Shown: positions 53,750-63,181, counted from the first letter of the stretch. The stretch is 64,000 bases of DNA from Leifsonia sp. C5G2 (GCF_013359685.1 NZ_JABFMV010000010.1:101024-165023); one strand, 5' to 3'. The notes: generated by a model from the letters alone, not told the origin. Numbers and translations are program-made.

Positions 53750-55135
53750 GTGACAGCGTACGTCTCGGCCTTCGACCTGTTCTCGATCGGCATCGGTCCT
53801 TCGAGCTCGCACACCGTCGGCCCCCTCCGCGCGGCGGCCGCGTTCGCTGCCCGACTCGACGACGCGGGGATGCTCGACCGCGTCGACGAGGTCACGTGCA
53901 CGCTGTACGGCTCGCTCGGCTCCACCGGCATCGGCCACGGGACGCCCGATGCCGTGATCGCCGGGCTCCGCGGCCTCCAGCCGGAGACGTGCCGCCCGGA
54001 GGACGTCCGCGGCGCGTGGTCGGCGCTCGAACCGGGCGCGACGCTGCTGCTCGCCGGCCGCCGCCGCATCCCCATCGGCAGGGACGACATCGCCTTCGAG
54101 CCGCGCACCCGCCTGCCCGGCCACCCGAACGCACTGACGCTGCGAGCGTGGGGCCGCGACGCCGCCGGCGCGCGCTCCCCGCTGCCGCTGCTCGAGGAGA
54201 CCTACTACTCGATCGGCGGAGGGTTCATCCGCCGCGACGGCGAGGAGGCCGCGCTCGCGGCCCGGCACTCCCACCCCCTCCCCTTCTCCAGCGCCGCCGA
54301 GCTGCTGGCGATCTGCGAGCGGGACGGCATCCCGATCTGCGAGGTCGCCCGCCGCAACGAGGTGGCGCTGCACGGCGAGGAGGCCACGCGCGAACGGCTC
54401 GATCTGATCTGGGAGGCGATGGCGGAGTGCGTCGCCCGCGGGCTCTCCGGCGAGGGGACGCTGCCGGGCGGCCTCGGCGTCTGGCGCCGCGCCGCCCGGA
54501 TGCGGGAGCACCTGGAGGCGGTTCAGGACGACCCCGGCCGCGCGACGGCCCTGGAGTGGCTGCACGCGTTCGCGCTGGCGGTCAACGAGGAGAACGCCTC
54601 CGGCGGGCGAGTCGTCACGGCGCCGACCAACGGCGCGGCCGGGATCGTCCCCGCCGTCGCCCACTACTACCTGCGGTTCGTGCCGGGGGCGTCGCTGGAG
54701 GGCATCCGGCAGTACCTGCTCACCGCGACCGCCATCGGCTCGCTGTTCAAGGCGAACGCCTCCATCTCGGGCGCGGAGGGCGGCTGCCAGGCCGAGGTGG
54801 GCTCCGCCTGCGCCATGGCGGCCGGCGCGCTGTGCGCGGTGCTCGGCGGCACGCCGAAGCAGGTGGAGAACGCGGCCGAGATCGCGATGGAGCACCACCT
54901 CGGCCTCACCTGCGACCCGGTCGGCGGCCTGGTGCAGATCCCGTGCATCGAGCGGAACGCGATCGCCTCGTCGACCGCGGTCTCGGCGGCCCGGCTGGCC
55001 CTGCACGGCGACGGCTCGCACCTGGTGTCGCTGGACACGGTGATCGAGACGATGCGCCAGACCGGGCTGGACATGTCCACCAAGTACAAGGAGACCAGCG
55101 AGGGCGGACTGGCCGTCAACGTCATCGAGTGCTGA
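53750..55135 (+). CDS. sdaA: L-serine ammonia-lyase, single-chain iron-sulfur type
   Basis: 461 residues, fused beta-alpha form of L-serine dehydratase that deaminates serine to pyruvate. The N-terminal domain has [18 protein letters not shown]. The catalytic domain has SSHTV-type and [20 protein letters not shown] segments, and cysteines for the 4Fe-4S cluster in [31 protein letters not shown]. The start is GTG after a leaderless promoter. Confidence 0.95.
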   Translation: MTAYVSAFDLFSIGIGPSSSHTVGPLRAAAAFAARLDDAGMLDRVDEVTCTLYGSLGSTGIGHGTPDAVIAGLRGLQPETCRPEDVRGAWSALEPGATLLLAGRRRIPIGRDDIAFEPRTRLPGHPNALTLRAWGRDAAGARSPLPLLEETYYSIGGGFIRRDGEEAALAARHSHPLPFSSAAELLAICERDGIPICEVARRNEVALHGEEATRERLDLIWEAMAECVARGLSGEGTLPGGLGVWRRAARMREHLEAVQDDPGRATALEWLHAFALAVNEENASGGRVVTAPTNGAAGIVPAVAHYYLRFVPGASLEGIRQYLLTATAIGSLFKANASISGAEGGCQAEVGSACAMAAGALCAVLGGTPKQVENAAEIAMEHHLGLTCDPVGGLVQIPCIERNAIASSTAVSAARLALHGDGSHLVSLDTVIETMRQTGLDMSTKYKETSEGGLAVNVIEC

Positions 55136-55188
55136 CGCGAGCGTTACGGCACGTTGCGCGGTGCATTTCGGGCGTCGGTGGTCGTGGC

Positions 55189-55194
55189 TAGCGT
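55189..55194 (+). promoter_or_regulatory. -10 element of the sulfurtransferase gene (leaderless)
   Basis: TAGCGT, 6 bases before the GTG at 55201. Confidence 0.5.
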
Positions 55195-55200
55195 GAGCGG

Positions 55201-56103
55201 GTGACCGAAACCTCCTCTCCCTCCGCGCAGCCCGCCGCCACCACAGCGCTGGCCTCGGCCCTCGATGGGCCGCTGGTCTCGACGCAGTGGCTCGCCGACC
55301 ACCTCGGCGCCGAAGGACTCGTGGTGCTCGACGCCACGGCTGTCCCGTCGCGGGATGCCGACGGCCACACCGTGTACGTGAGCGGGCGGCCGGCGTTCGC
55401 CGAGACCCGCATCCCGGGCTCCGCCTTCGCCGACCTGGTCGACGGGTTCAGCGACGCGGAGGCGCCGTTCGCCTTCACGCGGCCGGGCGCCGACGCCTTC
55501 GCGGAGGCCGCGGCGGCGGTCGGCGTCGGGCCTGAGACCACCGTCGTGGTCTACGACACCGCGCTCGGCCAGTGGGCCTCGCGACTCTGGTACCTCTTCC
55601 GCGCCTTCGGGCACGACCGCGTCGCGGTGCTCGACGGCGGCCTGGCGAAGTGGAGCGCGGAGGGCCGGCCCGTGGAGGCCGGGGACGTGCACGCCGCACA
55701 GGCTGCCGCCGTTCCCGCGCCCGCGGCCGAGCAGCCCGGATTCTGGGTCGACACGGAGGAGGTCGCGGCGATCGTCGACGGCACGCGGCCCGGCGCCCTC
55801 GTGTGCGGGACGCCGGCGCGCGACTTCGCCGCACGCCACATCCCGGGCAGCACGAGCGCCCCGGTGGCGCGGCTGCTCGACCGGGAGACGAACGCGTTCC
55901 TCCCCGCCGCCGAGCTGCGCGGGGTGCTCGCCGACGTGCTCGCGGCGCCCGGCCCGATCGTCGTCTACTGCGGCGCCGGCATCGCCGCGGCGGCCGACGC
56001 GCTGGCGCTCGCGCTGCTCGGTCGCAACGATGTGCTGCTCTACGACGGCTCCCTCGGCGAGTGGACGGCCGACCCGGCCGCACCGCTGGCCTCGGCCGCC
56101 TGA
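55201..56103 (+). CDS. Tandem-rhodanese sulfurtransferase, 300 aa
   Basis: Two rhodanese domains. The N-terminal one (about 25-160) is inactive-type, with DTALGQWASRLWYLFRAFGH; the C-terminal one (about 180-300) carries the catalytic Cys257 in VVYCGAGIAAA. The loop CGAGIAA is nearer to mercaptopyruvate sulfurtransferases (CGSGV-like) than to thiosulfate rhodaneses (CRKGV-like), but it matches neither exactly. The role is probably sulfur transfer or thiol homeostasis. Confidence 0.88.
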   Translation: MTETSSPSAQPAATTALASALDGPLVSTQWLADHLGAEGLVVLDATAVPSRDADGHTVYVSGRPAFAETRIPGSAFADLVDGFSDAEAPFAFTRPGADAFAEAAAAVGVGPETTVVVYDTALGQWASRLWYLFRAFGHDRVAVLDGGLAKWSAEGRPVEAGDVHAAQAAAVPAPAAEQPGFWVDTEEVAAIVDGTRPGALVCGTPARDFAARHIPGSTSAPVARLLDRETNAFLPAAELRGVLADVLAAPGPIVVYCGAGIAAAADALALALLGRNDVLLYDGSLGEWTADPAAPLASAA

Positions 56104-56158
56104 GGGGAGGGATCGAGCGGCCCACGCGTTCTCCGAGCCGGCTCGAAGCCAGCGGCGC

Positions 56159-56164
56159 TAGGGT
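56159..56164 (+). promoter_or_regulatory. -10 element of the Gpx gene (leaderless)
   Basis: TAGGGT, 6 bases before the ATG at 56171. Confidence 0.5.
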
Positions 56165-56170
56165 GCGGTC

Positions 56171-56659
56171 ATGACCGTGATGGACATCCCCTTCCACACC
56201 ATCGACGGCGACGAGACCTCGCTGAACGCGTTCGCGGGCAAGGTCATCCTCGTCGTCAACGTCGCCTCTCGCTGCGGGCTCGCGCCCCAGTACGAGAAGC
56301 TCGAGAAGCTGCAGGAGACCTACGGCGACCGCGGCTTCACCGTCGTCGGCTTCCCGAGCAACCAGTTCCTGCAGGAGCTGAGCTCGACCGACGCCATCAA
56401 GGAGTACTGCTCGACCACGTGGGGCGTGACGTTCCCGATGGCCGAGAAGGTGCGGGTGAACGGGCGCAACGCGCACCCGCTCTACCAGGAGCTCACGAAG
56501 GCGCCGGACGCGGAAGGCAAGGCGGGCCGCGTCAAGTGGAACTTCGAGAAGTTCGTCGTGACGCCGGACGGCGCGGTGCACCGCTTCCGTCCGCAGACCG
56601 AGCCGGACGACCCGGCGATCGTCGCGCTGATCGAGGAGTCGCTGCCCGCCGCAGCCTGA
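56171..56659 (+). CDS. Glutathione peroxidase-family thiol peroxidase, 162 aa
   Basis: Thioredoxin-fold peroxidase. Peroxidatic Cys35 sits in NVASRCGLAPQYEKLEKL, followed by FPSNQF (about 61-66) and WNFEKF with the catalytic-type Trp123 and Asn124. Cys80 is the probable resolving cysteine, so the enzyme likely uses thioredoxin rather than glutathione, which actinobacteria lack. It reduces organic and hydrogen peroxides. Confidence 0.93.
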   Translation: MTVMDIPFHTIDGDETSLNAFAGKVILVVNVASRCGLAPQYEKLEKLQETYGDRGFTVVGFPSNQFLQELSSTDAIKEYCSTTWGVTFPMAEKVRVNGRNAHPLYQELTKAPDAEGKAGRVKWNFEKFVVTPDGAVHRFRPQTEPDDPAIVALIEESLPAAA

Positions 56660-56682
56660 CGCCGGTCAGGCTCCTGGCCCGC

Positions 56683-56973
56683 TCAGGCGCGCCGGTACCA
56701 GCGGCCGCCGACGCGCTCGGTGAGTCGCCACGCACCGACCTCGGCGAACGTGCGCAGCCGGGCCACGGTGTGCTCGGCGACGCGGAGCGCGGTGCCGGCG
56801 TTGTCCTCCGTGAAGCGCACGGTGATGCGCGCCTCGCCGGACACCACATCCACGCTCGTCGCCTCGACGACCGCCAGCTCGCGCGCCGCCGCGGCCACGG
56901 CCGGTTCGACGTCACGCGGGTCCACGGCGGGTCGAAGGCGGCCGACGGCGACGATGACGCGGAAGGAAGGCAC
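56683..56973 (-). CDS. Conserved hypothetical protein, 96 aa
   Basis: Small alpha/beta protein with no signal peptide: strands MPSFRVIVAVGRL and SVDVVSGEARITVRF around a helix, then a tail with WRLTERVGGRWYRRA. The GTG start follows TAGGCT by 6 bases, the leaderless pattern, which supports it being a real gene. I do not recognise a family. Confidence 0.6.
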   Translation of the reverse strand: MPSFRVIVAVGRLRPAVDPRDVEPAVAAAARELAVVEATSVDVVSGEARITVRFTEDNAGTALRVAEHTVARLRTFAEVGAWRLTERVGGRWYRRA

Positions 56974-56979
56974 CCGCCG

Positions 56980-56985
56980 AGCCTA
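56980..56985 (-). promoter_or_regulatory. -10 element of the 96-aa gene (leaderless)
   Basis: Minus strand TAGGCT, 6 bases from the GTG at 56973. Confidence 0.4.
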
Positions 56986-57085
56986 CGCGCGTCGAATGGG
57001 CGGATGCGGCGCCGCAGGCGTACTCTGACTCGGTCAGAGAGACGTTCGGGGGAACGGAAGGGGTGCTCTGGTGCAGGAGGTGCGA

Positions 57086-57484
57086 ATGGATGACCGGGTG
57101 CGGTCGGCGGACGTGGAGGTCCTCGACGACGCGGAGCGGGAGGAGCTCGCCGCGCTGCTGCGGGAGCGCCGCGAGACGGACATCGCCGAGGCGCAACGCA
57201 TGGCCGAGTCGCTGGGCGTGCTGCTCTCGTCGCGGTCAGAGTCGACCGCGGACGACGAGCACGACCCGGAGGGCCCGACCCTGTCGTCGGAGTGGAGTCG
57301 CCTGCAGGCACTGCGCTCGGACGCCGCGCACGACATCGTCGCGGTGGATGCCGCGCTCGAGCGGCTGCGGATCGGCACCTACGGCATCTGCGCCCGCTGC
57401 GGCGAGCCGATCGGGGTCGACCGGCTCCGCGCGCGTCCGACGGCCGAGCTGTGCATCCGCTGCGCCGTGGCCGTCGAGAGCTGA
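57086..57484 (+). CDS. DksA/TraR-type zinc-finger protein, 132 aa
   Basis: A long helical N-terminal coiled-coil (about 10-90) and a C-terminal C4 zinc finger, CARCGEPIGVDRL ... CIRC, typical of DksA/TraR proteins that bind in the RNA polymerase secondary channel. The catalytic-type coiled-coil tip acidic residues cannot be assigned with certainty. ATG 57086 is chosen because GGAGG lies 6 bases upstream; a GTG 15 bases earlier is less well placed. Confidence 0.85.
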   Translation: MDDRVRSADVEVLDDAEREELAALLRERRETDIAEAQRMAESLGVLLSSRSESTADDEHDPEGPTLSSEWSRLQALRSDAAHDIVAVDAALERLRIGTYGICARCGEPIGVDRLRARPTAELCIRCAVAVES

Positions 57485-57492
57485 TCGCGCCG

Positions 57493-60400
57493 CTACGTCA
57501 GCGGACGGGAGGCCAGGTACACGGCCTCCGTACGGCTCGACGCGCCGGTCTTCCGCAGGATGCTCGACACGTGGACGCTCGCCGTCTTGGCGCTGATGTA
57601 GAGCCGCTCGCCGATCTGCTTGTTGCTCAGGCCCTGCTCGATGAGGGCGAGCACCTGCTCCTCGCGCTCGGTCAGCGGCTGGCCCTGGGCGCTCGCGGCA
57701 GCGGCCGCGCGGGCCGGCGGCTGCGCGCCGATCGCGTCCGCCGCCCTGACCAGCATCGCGACCCCGCCGGCCTCCGCGAGCTCGCGGCCCTGTGTCACGA
57801 GCCGGTCGGCACGCGGCCGGTCGCCCGACAGCTGGGCGACGCGGGCGGCGCGCAGCAGGGCGTATGGGAGGAGCTGCGCGGGGGCGAGGGGATGCTCGGC
57901 TGCCGCGGAGGCCTGCTCCCAGGCGGCCGCGGGATCGGCGTAACGCTCGCTCCGGTCGGCGGCCGGTGAGACGGCCGCGCGCGCGGTGGCGAGTTCGGCC
58001 TCGATCAGCGGCGCCCAGGCCGGAGCGGTCGGCCACGTGCGCAGCGGAGCGAGCACCGACTCCAGCCGGCGCGCCTCGGCCAGGACGGCCGCGGCGAGGG
58101 CGGCCTCGGTCGCGGCGAGGGCGGCCTCGGTCGCGGCGAGCCCGCTAGCCTCGGGGCCGCTCCCGGCACCGCCACCGGCCAGCACACCGAGCGAGCGGCC
58201 CGGATCCGTCGCCCCGGCGAGTTCGGCCAGCGCGCGCGAGGCGACCGCCAGCACCGGGAGGTCATATCCGGGCAGCGAGCAGAACGGCGGCGCACCGATG
58301 CCACGGGTCTCCAGCCACGCGCGGTCGAACTCGCCGAGCGCGATCGCGACCTCTCCGGAGGCGCGCGCGAGGGCGAGCCGGGTCTGCTGCTCCAGCTCGG
58401 CGAGGGCGCGGAGCGGGGAGCGGAGGCGGCGCAGCAGGTCGTCGGCTCGCTTCGGCTCGCCGTGCCAGACCCACAGACGCACGCGTTGCAGTTGCGCGGT
58501 CACGCCCGTGCGGTCGTCGAAGCCGAGGGCCACGCGGAGCATGGCGCCGGCCTGCTCGTACTGGCCGAGCGCGATGAGCGGCTCCGCGGTGTTGGCCGCG
58601 AGCCAGATGCCGGACGTGCGCTCCACCCCGCGCTCGCGGGCCCGGGCGACTCCCTCTTCGGCCATGCGCACCGCTTCGGCGTAGCGGCCGACCGAGTTCA
58701 GGGCGTCGGACGCGTTGACCAGGTAGCGGAGGGTCGCACCGGCATCCCCGGCGGCGAGGGCGCCGGCGATCTCGAACTCGGCGAACCCCTCGTCGATCCT
58801 GCCCGACTCGACGAGCGACGCGGCGAGGATGTTGTGCGCGATCGAGCGCATCCGGGCCGGCGACTCCTGCGCCTCCGCGATCGCGCCGCGCGCCGTCTCG
58901 ATGGCCGCGTCGAAGTAACCGGCGAGCATCCGCTGGGCGGCGAGCTCGGTCATCAGGTGCGGCCGCAGCGGGTCTCCGGACGGCAGCGAGCCGGGCGGCA
59001 CGGTCGCGAGCGCCTGCTCCAGCAGCTGCGCGCTGCCCGGCCGGTTCAGGTTGCCGAGGTACTGGCCCTTGTCGCGCAGCAGCCGCGCCCGGCGCGACGG
59101 CGGCAGCTCATCGGCCTCGGCCAGCGCCGCCTCCACCAGGGCGAGGGCGCGCTCGTTGTTGCCGGCGTTGCGCAGCGCGGACGCGGTCTGGGCGAGCACC
59201 GCCACGCGGTCGCTGCCGCTCAGCACCTCGGCGTCGGGCACGCCGTCCCAGAGCTCGAGCACGCGGTCGCCCATCGCGGCGACCGTCGCGTAGGCGTAGG
59301 AGCGCTTGGCCTCCTCCATCGCCTCCAGCGACGCCAGGAACGCGCGCCGCACGTCGTGCGCCGCCAGCCAGTGCGCCGACAGCTGCACGGCCGACCGCTG
59401 CGGGCTGACCTCGAGCGCCTCGGCGTAGCGCGCGTGGTAGCGCGTGCGCTCCCCCGGCAGGAGGTCGGCGTGGATGGCCTCGCGCACGAGGGCGTGCCGG
59501 AACAGGTACTCCGTGGAGTCGGCCGCGAGCAGATTGGCCGTCACGGCCTCGCGCGCGGCGGCGTCGAGCTCGTCCGGCGTGCCGTCGAACACCGCGGCGA
59601 GCAGCTCGTGGGTGACGCACACGCCCCCGGCGGCGAGCACGCGCAGCAGTCGCTGTGCCGGCTCGCTCAGCCGTTCGTACCGGGCGAGGACGAGCTCGCG
59701 CAGGGTCTCCGGCAGGTCGTCGCCCGACCGCAGGCCGTCGATGCCGACCAGCTCCTCCACGAAGAACGGGACGCCCTCGCTCAGCTCGGTGACCCGCTCC
59801 AGCGAGCCGTCGTCGGGCACGCGGCCGAGCAGCTCCTCGACCAGCTCGGCCACCTGATCGTCGCCCAGCCGCGACAGCTCCCAGCGGGTCACGCGCCGCG
59901 TGCGCTCCAGTTCCGGCAGCCACGAGCGCAGCACGTGACCGCGCGGCACCTCGTCGCTGCGGTAGGTGAGCAGCACGAGCAGCCGGCCGCTCTCGGCCAT
60001 GCGCACGATGAAGCGGAGCAGCTCGAGCGTGGAGCGGTCGGCCCAGTGCAGGTCTTCGATCGCCAGGATGACGGGGCGCTCCGCCGAGACACGCTCCAGC
60101 AGCACCGTGACCAGCTCGTAGAGCCGCTCGGCGCCCGTGCGCGGCGGGACGGCGGAATCGTCCGCCAGCTCGGGCAGGAGTGCCGAGAGCACGCCCGCGC
60201 CCGGCCCTGCGGCCTCCAGAACCCGCTCGAGGCCGACCGTCTGGATGAGCCGGCGCAGCACCGCGGCGAACGGCGCGTACGGCGCCCCGTCGTCGCCGAG
60301 ATCGACGCAGCGGCCGAGCAGCACCGTCGCCGCGTGCTCCTGCTCGCTCAGGAACTCGTCGAGCAGGCGGGACTTGCCGATGCCCGCCTCTCCGCCGATC

Positions 60401-60507
60401 ACGACGGCCCGCAGCTCGCCCCGCGAAGCCGCCGCGAACTCGTCGCGCAGCGCCGCCAGGTCGGACCCCCGCCCGACCAGCGTTGTGCTCGACGCCGGTG
60501 CTCGCAT
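57493..60507 (-). CDS. Second large ATP-binding LuxR regulator (LAL type), about 1,004 aa
   Basis: The N-terminal ATPase has VIGGEAGIGKSRLLDEF (Walker A) and VILAIEDLHWADRSTLEL (Walker B), then a long TPR-like middle, and a C-terminal LuxR helix-turn-helix: LTEREEQVLALIEQGLSNKQI and VHVSSILRKTGASSRTEA. The start is uncertain: the ATG at 60507 opens the conserved region, while an in-frame GTG at 60597 overlaps the upstream stop by GTGA and would add 30 residues. Within it a 21-bp unit (58091-58132) is repeated, giving ATEAALAATEAALAA. Target unknown. Confidence 0.88.
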   Translation of the reverse strand: MRAPASSTTLVGRGSDLAALRDEFAAASRGELRAVVIGGEAGIGKSRLLDEFLSEQEHAATVLLGRCVDLGDDGAPYAPFAAVLRRLIQTVGLERVLEAAGPGAGVLSALLPELADDSAVPPRTGAERLYELVTVLLERVSAERPVILAIEDLHWADRSTLELLRFIVRMAESGRLLVLLTYRSDEVPRGHVLRSWLPELERTRRVTRWELSRLGDDQVAELVEELLGRVPDDGSLERVTELSEGVPFFVEELVGIDGLRSGDDLPETLRELVLARYERLSEPAQRLLRVLAAGGVCVTHELLAAVFDGTPDELDAAAREAVTANLLAADSTEYLFRHALVREAIHADLLPGERTRYHARYAEALEVSPQRSAVQLSAHWLAAHDVRRAFLASLEAMEEAKRSYAYATVAAMGDRVLELWDGVPDAEVLSGSDRVAVLAQTASALRNAGNNERALALVEAALAEADELPPSRRARLLRDKGQYLGNLNRPGSAQLLEQALATVPPGSLPSGDPLRPHLMTELAAQRMLAGYFDAAIETARGAIAEAQESPARMRSIAHNILAASLVESGRIDEGFAEFEIAGALAAGDAGATLRYLVNASDALNSVGRYAEAVRMAEEGVARARERGVERTSGIWLAANTAEPLIALGQYEQAGAMLRVALGFDDRTGVTAQLQRVRLWVWHGEPKRADDLLRRLRSPLRALAELEQQTRLALARASGEVAIALGEFDRAWLETRGIGAPPFCSLPGYDLPVLAVASRALAELAGATDPGRSLGVLAGGGAGSGPEASGLAATEAALAATEAALAAAVLAEARRLESVLAPLRTWPTAPAWAPLIEAELATARAAVSPAADRSERYADPAAAWEQASAAAEHPLAPAQLLPYALLRAARVAQLSGDRPRADRLVTQGRELAEAGGVAMLVRAADAIGAQPPARAAAAASAQGQPLTEREEQVLALIEQGLSNKQIGERLYISAKTASVHVSSILRKTGASSRTEAVYLASRPLT

Positions 60508-60593
60508 GGCTTCATCGTGCCACCGACCACCGACATCCGGGGCCTCGTCCCGGGTGGCTTCGCGGAGAGCAGACAGCGCGGGCCGAGCGCTGC

Positions 60594-60869
60594 TCACCGG
60601 GCGGCGTGCGCGAGCTCGCGCTCCGGCTCAGGGACCACGGCTGCGGCGTCGCCGGCCGGTGCCGTCGCGGCCGTCGTGGGCACCGCCGGAGCGGGCGCGG
60701 CCTGCGCCCCGGCCGTCGCTCCGCGACGCCCGTGCGCCCGGCTGTGCGCGGTCAGCGACCGCAGCCGGTTCGCGCGCTCTCGCACCCGTCGCGCGTGCTC
60801 CCGCTCGCGCTCCAGCCGCTCCATCTCCCCCGCCCGCACCCGCAGGTCCACGAACTCGTCGATCAGCAT
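60594..60869 (-). CDS. Small charged helical protein, about 91 aa
   Basis: The Arg/Glu-rich N-terminal helix MLIDEFVDLRVRAGEMERLE and continuing EREREHARRVRERANRLRSL suggest coiled coil, followed by a disordered Ala/Pro tail. The ATG at 60869 has GAGGGG upstream; a GTG at 60908 would add 13 acidic residues. It lies just before the LAL regulator on the same strand, with possible 4-base overlap. No family recognised. Confidence 0.5.
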   Translation of the reverse strand: MLIDEFVDLRVRAGEMERLEREREHARRVRERANRLRSLTAHSRAHGRRGATAGAQAAPAPAVPTTAATAPAGDAAAVVPEPERELAHAAR

Positions 60870-61015
60870 CTTCTCGTTCCCCTCGTCCGTTTCTTCGTCG
60901 GTCTCCACCCTTCTCGCTAAGGCACCCCGGCAGCATCGGGCGAATGCCCTATTCCTGCGCGATGGTCGGCGGGTAAGGGCTTCACACCGCCGTGCGCCGG
61001 GAGCAGCATGGCGTC

Positions 61016-61609
61016 ATGGCGACGATCAACGAGCTCCAGCCCCCGTACAAGGTCGGCTACTTCGTGGGGAGCCTCTCCACCCAGTCCGTCAACCGCACCC
61101 TCTCGAAGGCGCTGCTCCGGCTCGCGCCCTCCGACCTGGTGTTCACCGAGATCCGCATCGGCGACCTCCCCCTCTACAACCGCGACCTCGACGGCGACTA
61201 CCCGGCGTCCGCGCGCGAGTTCAAGGCGACGATCGCGGCCCAGGACGCCCTGCTGTTCATCACCCCCGAGTACAACCGGTCGATACCCGGGGCGCTGAAG
61301 AACGCGATCGACTGGGCGAGCCGCCCGTACGGCGAGAACGTCATCGCGCGCAAGGCAACGGCGGTCATCGGCGGCTCACCCGGGCAGATCGGCACGGCCG
61401 TCGGGCAGCAGCACCTGCGCAGCATCCTGAGCTTCCTGCAGGCGCCGCAGATGAACGCGCCGGAGGCCTACATCTGGATGCGCCCCGGGCTCATCGAGGA
61501 GGACGGCACGGTCACCGACCCCGGCACCGAGGAGTTCCTCCGCGGCTACATGAACGCCTTCTTCGAGTACATCGAGCGCGTCCTCACGGTGGTGCCGAGC
61601 GCGCCATGA
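61016..61609 (+). CDS. NADPH-dependent FMN reductase / flavodoxin-like quinone reductase, 197 aa
   Basis: Flavodoxin-like fold: phosphate-binding loop VGSLSTQSVNRTLSKAL (about 17-33), LPLYNRDLDGDYP, and FITPEYNRSIPGALKNAIDW with the FMN-contacting PEYN motif, then AVIGGSPGQIGTAVGQQHLR. It matches the azoreductase/chromate-reductase group. The ATG at 61016 has CAGCAT 6 bases upstream, a weaker leaderless pattern; a GTG 24 bases earlier is possible. Confidence 0.9.
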   Translation: MATINELQPPYKVGYFVGSLSTQSVNRTLSKALLRLAPSDLVFTEIRIGDLPLYNRDLDGDYPASAREFKATIAAQDALLFITPEYNRSIPGALKNAIDWASRPYGENVIARKATAVIGGSPGQIGTAVGQQHLRSILSFLQAPQMNAPEAYIWMRPGLIEEDGTVTDPGTEEFLRGYMNAFFEYIERVLTVVPSAP

Positions 61610-62079
61610 GGCTGCGGGACGAGGGCGGCGATCGCAGCGTCGAGCTGCGGCCGGCCGCGCGTGAGGGCGACGGCGACCGGGTCGTGGTCGACGCCCTCGT
61701 GGACGACGGCGAACGGCACTGGTCGCTGACCGAGGCGTGCCTCACACGCCCGGAGGCGCGGGACCTCGCGGCCTGGCTCGCCGGGATCGCGGAGGACACG
61801 ACCGCGGCGGCCGACGAGGGGACGTCGCTGACGTTCGAGGCGAACGCCCTCTCGCTGAGCGGCCACCGCATCCCGGGCGGGACGGTCGAGCTCCGCATCG
61901 CCCTGCTGCGCATGCACGCGGACGGCCCGGGCACGACCGACGTCGTGGTCGGCCTCCGCGCTCCGCAGGCCGAGGTCATCGCCGCGGCGCGCGACCTCCT
62001 CGTCGAGCTCGACGCCCTCCCTGACCCCGCCACTCGTGACGAATGCGCGCGATTCGTGACGAATCGCGCGCATTCGTGA
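61606..62079 (+). CDS. Conserved hypothetical protein, 157 aa (DUF-type, WapI-like feel)
   Basis: Starts by ATGA overlap with the reductase gene, so expressed with it. An alternating-strand N-terminal part (VELRPAAREGDGDRVVVDAL) is followed by LTEACLTRPEARDLAAWLAG and a beta-rich C-terminal part. I do not recognise a proven family. The last 14 codons and the stop are formed by the 20-bp tandem repeats at 62033-62112, so the C-terminus may have been altered by repeat insertion. Confidence 0.65.
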   Translation: MRLRDEGGDRSVELRPAAREGDGDRVVVDALVDDGERHWSLTEACLTRPEARDLAAWLAGIAEDTTAAADEGTSLTFEANALSLSGHRIPGGTVELRIALLRMHADGPGTTDVVVGLRAPQAEVIAAARDLLVELDALPDPATRDECARFVTNRAHS

Positions 62080-62112
62080 CGAATCGCGCGCCTTCGTGAC
62101 GAGTCGCGACCC
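62033..62112. repeat. Four tandem 20-bp repeats between convergent genes
   Basis: Units at 62033, 62053, 62073 and 62093, consensus TTCGTGACGAATCGCGCGCA, the outer ones diverged. Each unit contains the near-palindrome ATTCGTGACGAAT. The array encodes the C-terminus of the upstream gene and ends 4 bases before the stop of the convergent aldo-keto reductase. Confidence 0.85.
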
Positions 62113-62115
62113 GGA

Positions 62116-63147
62116 TCAGCGACCGCCCTCGCGCTTGCGGTGCCGCTGCTGGACGGCCTGCTCGCCGTAGGGGTAGATGTCTGCGCGCGGGGTGCTCGCT
62201 TCGTCGAGGCGGGCGCGCTGCTCGTCGGAGAGGGACAGTTCCGCCGCGCCGAGGTTGTCCTTCAGCTGCTCGACGGTCCGCGCCCCCAGGATGACGGAGG
62301 TGACGGCCGGGCGGCCCGACAGCCACGCGAGCGAGACCTGCGAGGGCGACGCTCCGGTCTCGCGGGCCACCGCATCCACCGCGTCGATGATCTCCCACGT
62401 GCGCGGGTCGGCGTTGCGCGCCTCCCACGCCTCCATGCCGCGGGTCGGGTTCTCGCCGAGGCGCGTGGCGCCGGTCGGCGGCTCGTCCCGGTGGTATTTG
62501 CCGCTCAGCCAGCCGCCCGCGAGCGGCGACCAGGGCAGCAGGCCGACACCGGCATCCAGCGCCGCCGGCACGATCTCGTGCTCGATGCCGCGCACGATGA
62601 GGCTGTACTGCGGCTGCAGGGTCACCGGTGCCGCCCAGCCGTTCGCACGCGCCAGCTGCACGGCCTTCGTCAGCTGCCAGCCGAGGTAGTTGGAGAAGCC
62701 GTAGTACGAGATCTTGCCCGCCCGGACCGCGTCGTCGAGGAATCGCAAGGTCTCCTCCAGCCGCGTCAGCGCATCCCACGCGTGGAGCTGGTACAGGTCG
62801 ATGTGGTCCACCCCGAGCCGCCGGAGGGAGGCGTCGAGAGCCGTCCGCAGGTGCGTCCGCGAGAGGCCGAGGTCGTTCGGGCCCGCGCCCATCGGGAAGC
62901 GGCCCTTCGTGGCGACGACGATGCCGTCCCGGCGGCCGGGGTGGCGGGAGAGCCAGCGCCCGATGATCGACTCCGATGCTCCGGACGAGTACACGTCGGC
63001 GGTGTCGACGAGGTTGCCGCCCTCGTCGAGGTAGCGCTCCAGGATGGCGTGCGAGGTCGCCTCGTCCGCCTCCGCGCCGAAGGTCATGGTGCCGAGGGCG
63101 AACTCCGACACGATCGTTCCGCTGTTTCCGAGGTTCCGTAGCTGCAT
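62116..63147 (-). CDS. Aldo-keto reductase, 343 aa
   Basis: TIM-barrel NADPH-dependent oxidoreductase of the AKR family. The catalytic tetrad is visible: Asp48 and Tyr53 in VDTADVYSSGASE, Lys81 in VVATKGRF and His122 in LYQLHAWD. The cofactor end shows SPLAGGWLSGKY and VILGARTVEQLKDNL. Substrate cannot be set from sequence. The ATG at 63147 is 7 bases after TACGGT (leaderless); divergent from the phosphoesterase gene. Confidence 0.92.
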   Translation of the reverse strand: MQLRNLGNSGTIVSEFALGTMTFGAEADEATSHAILERYLDEGGNLVDTADVYSSGASESIIGRWLSRHPGRRDGIVVATKGRFPMGAGPNDLGLSRTHLRTALDASLRRLGVDHIDLYQLHAWDALTRLEETLRFLDDAVRAGKISYYGFSNYLGWQLTKAVQLARANGWAAPVTLQPQYSLIVRGIEHEIVPAALDAGVGLLPWSPLAGGWLSGKYHRDEPPTGATRLGENPTRGMEAWEARNADPRTWEIIDAVDAVARETGASPSQVSLAWLSGRPAVTSVILGARTVEQLKDNLGAAELSLSDEQRARLDEASTPRADIYPYGEQAVQQRHRKREGGR

Positions 63148-63154
63148 GAGTGCG

Positions 63155-63160
63155 ACCGTA
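63155..63160 (-). promoter_or_regulatory. -10 element of the aldo-keto reductase gene (leaderless)
   Basis: Minus strand TACGGT, 7 bases from the ATG at 63147. Confidence 0.45.
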
Positions 63161-63181
63161 GCCCCCTTCCGGCCCTGTGCG

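Noticed and set aside
58091..58140. 21-bp repeat inside the second LAL regulator
   Set aside because: In frame and encodes ATEAALA twice; a simple coding duplication with no sign of wider meaning.
62033..62112. CRISPR-like array
   Set aside because: Units are 20 bp and directly adjacent with no spacers, and no cas genes are nearby.
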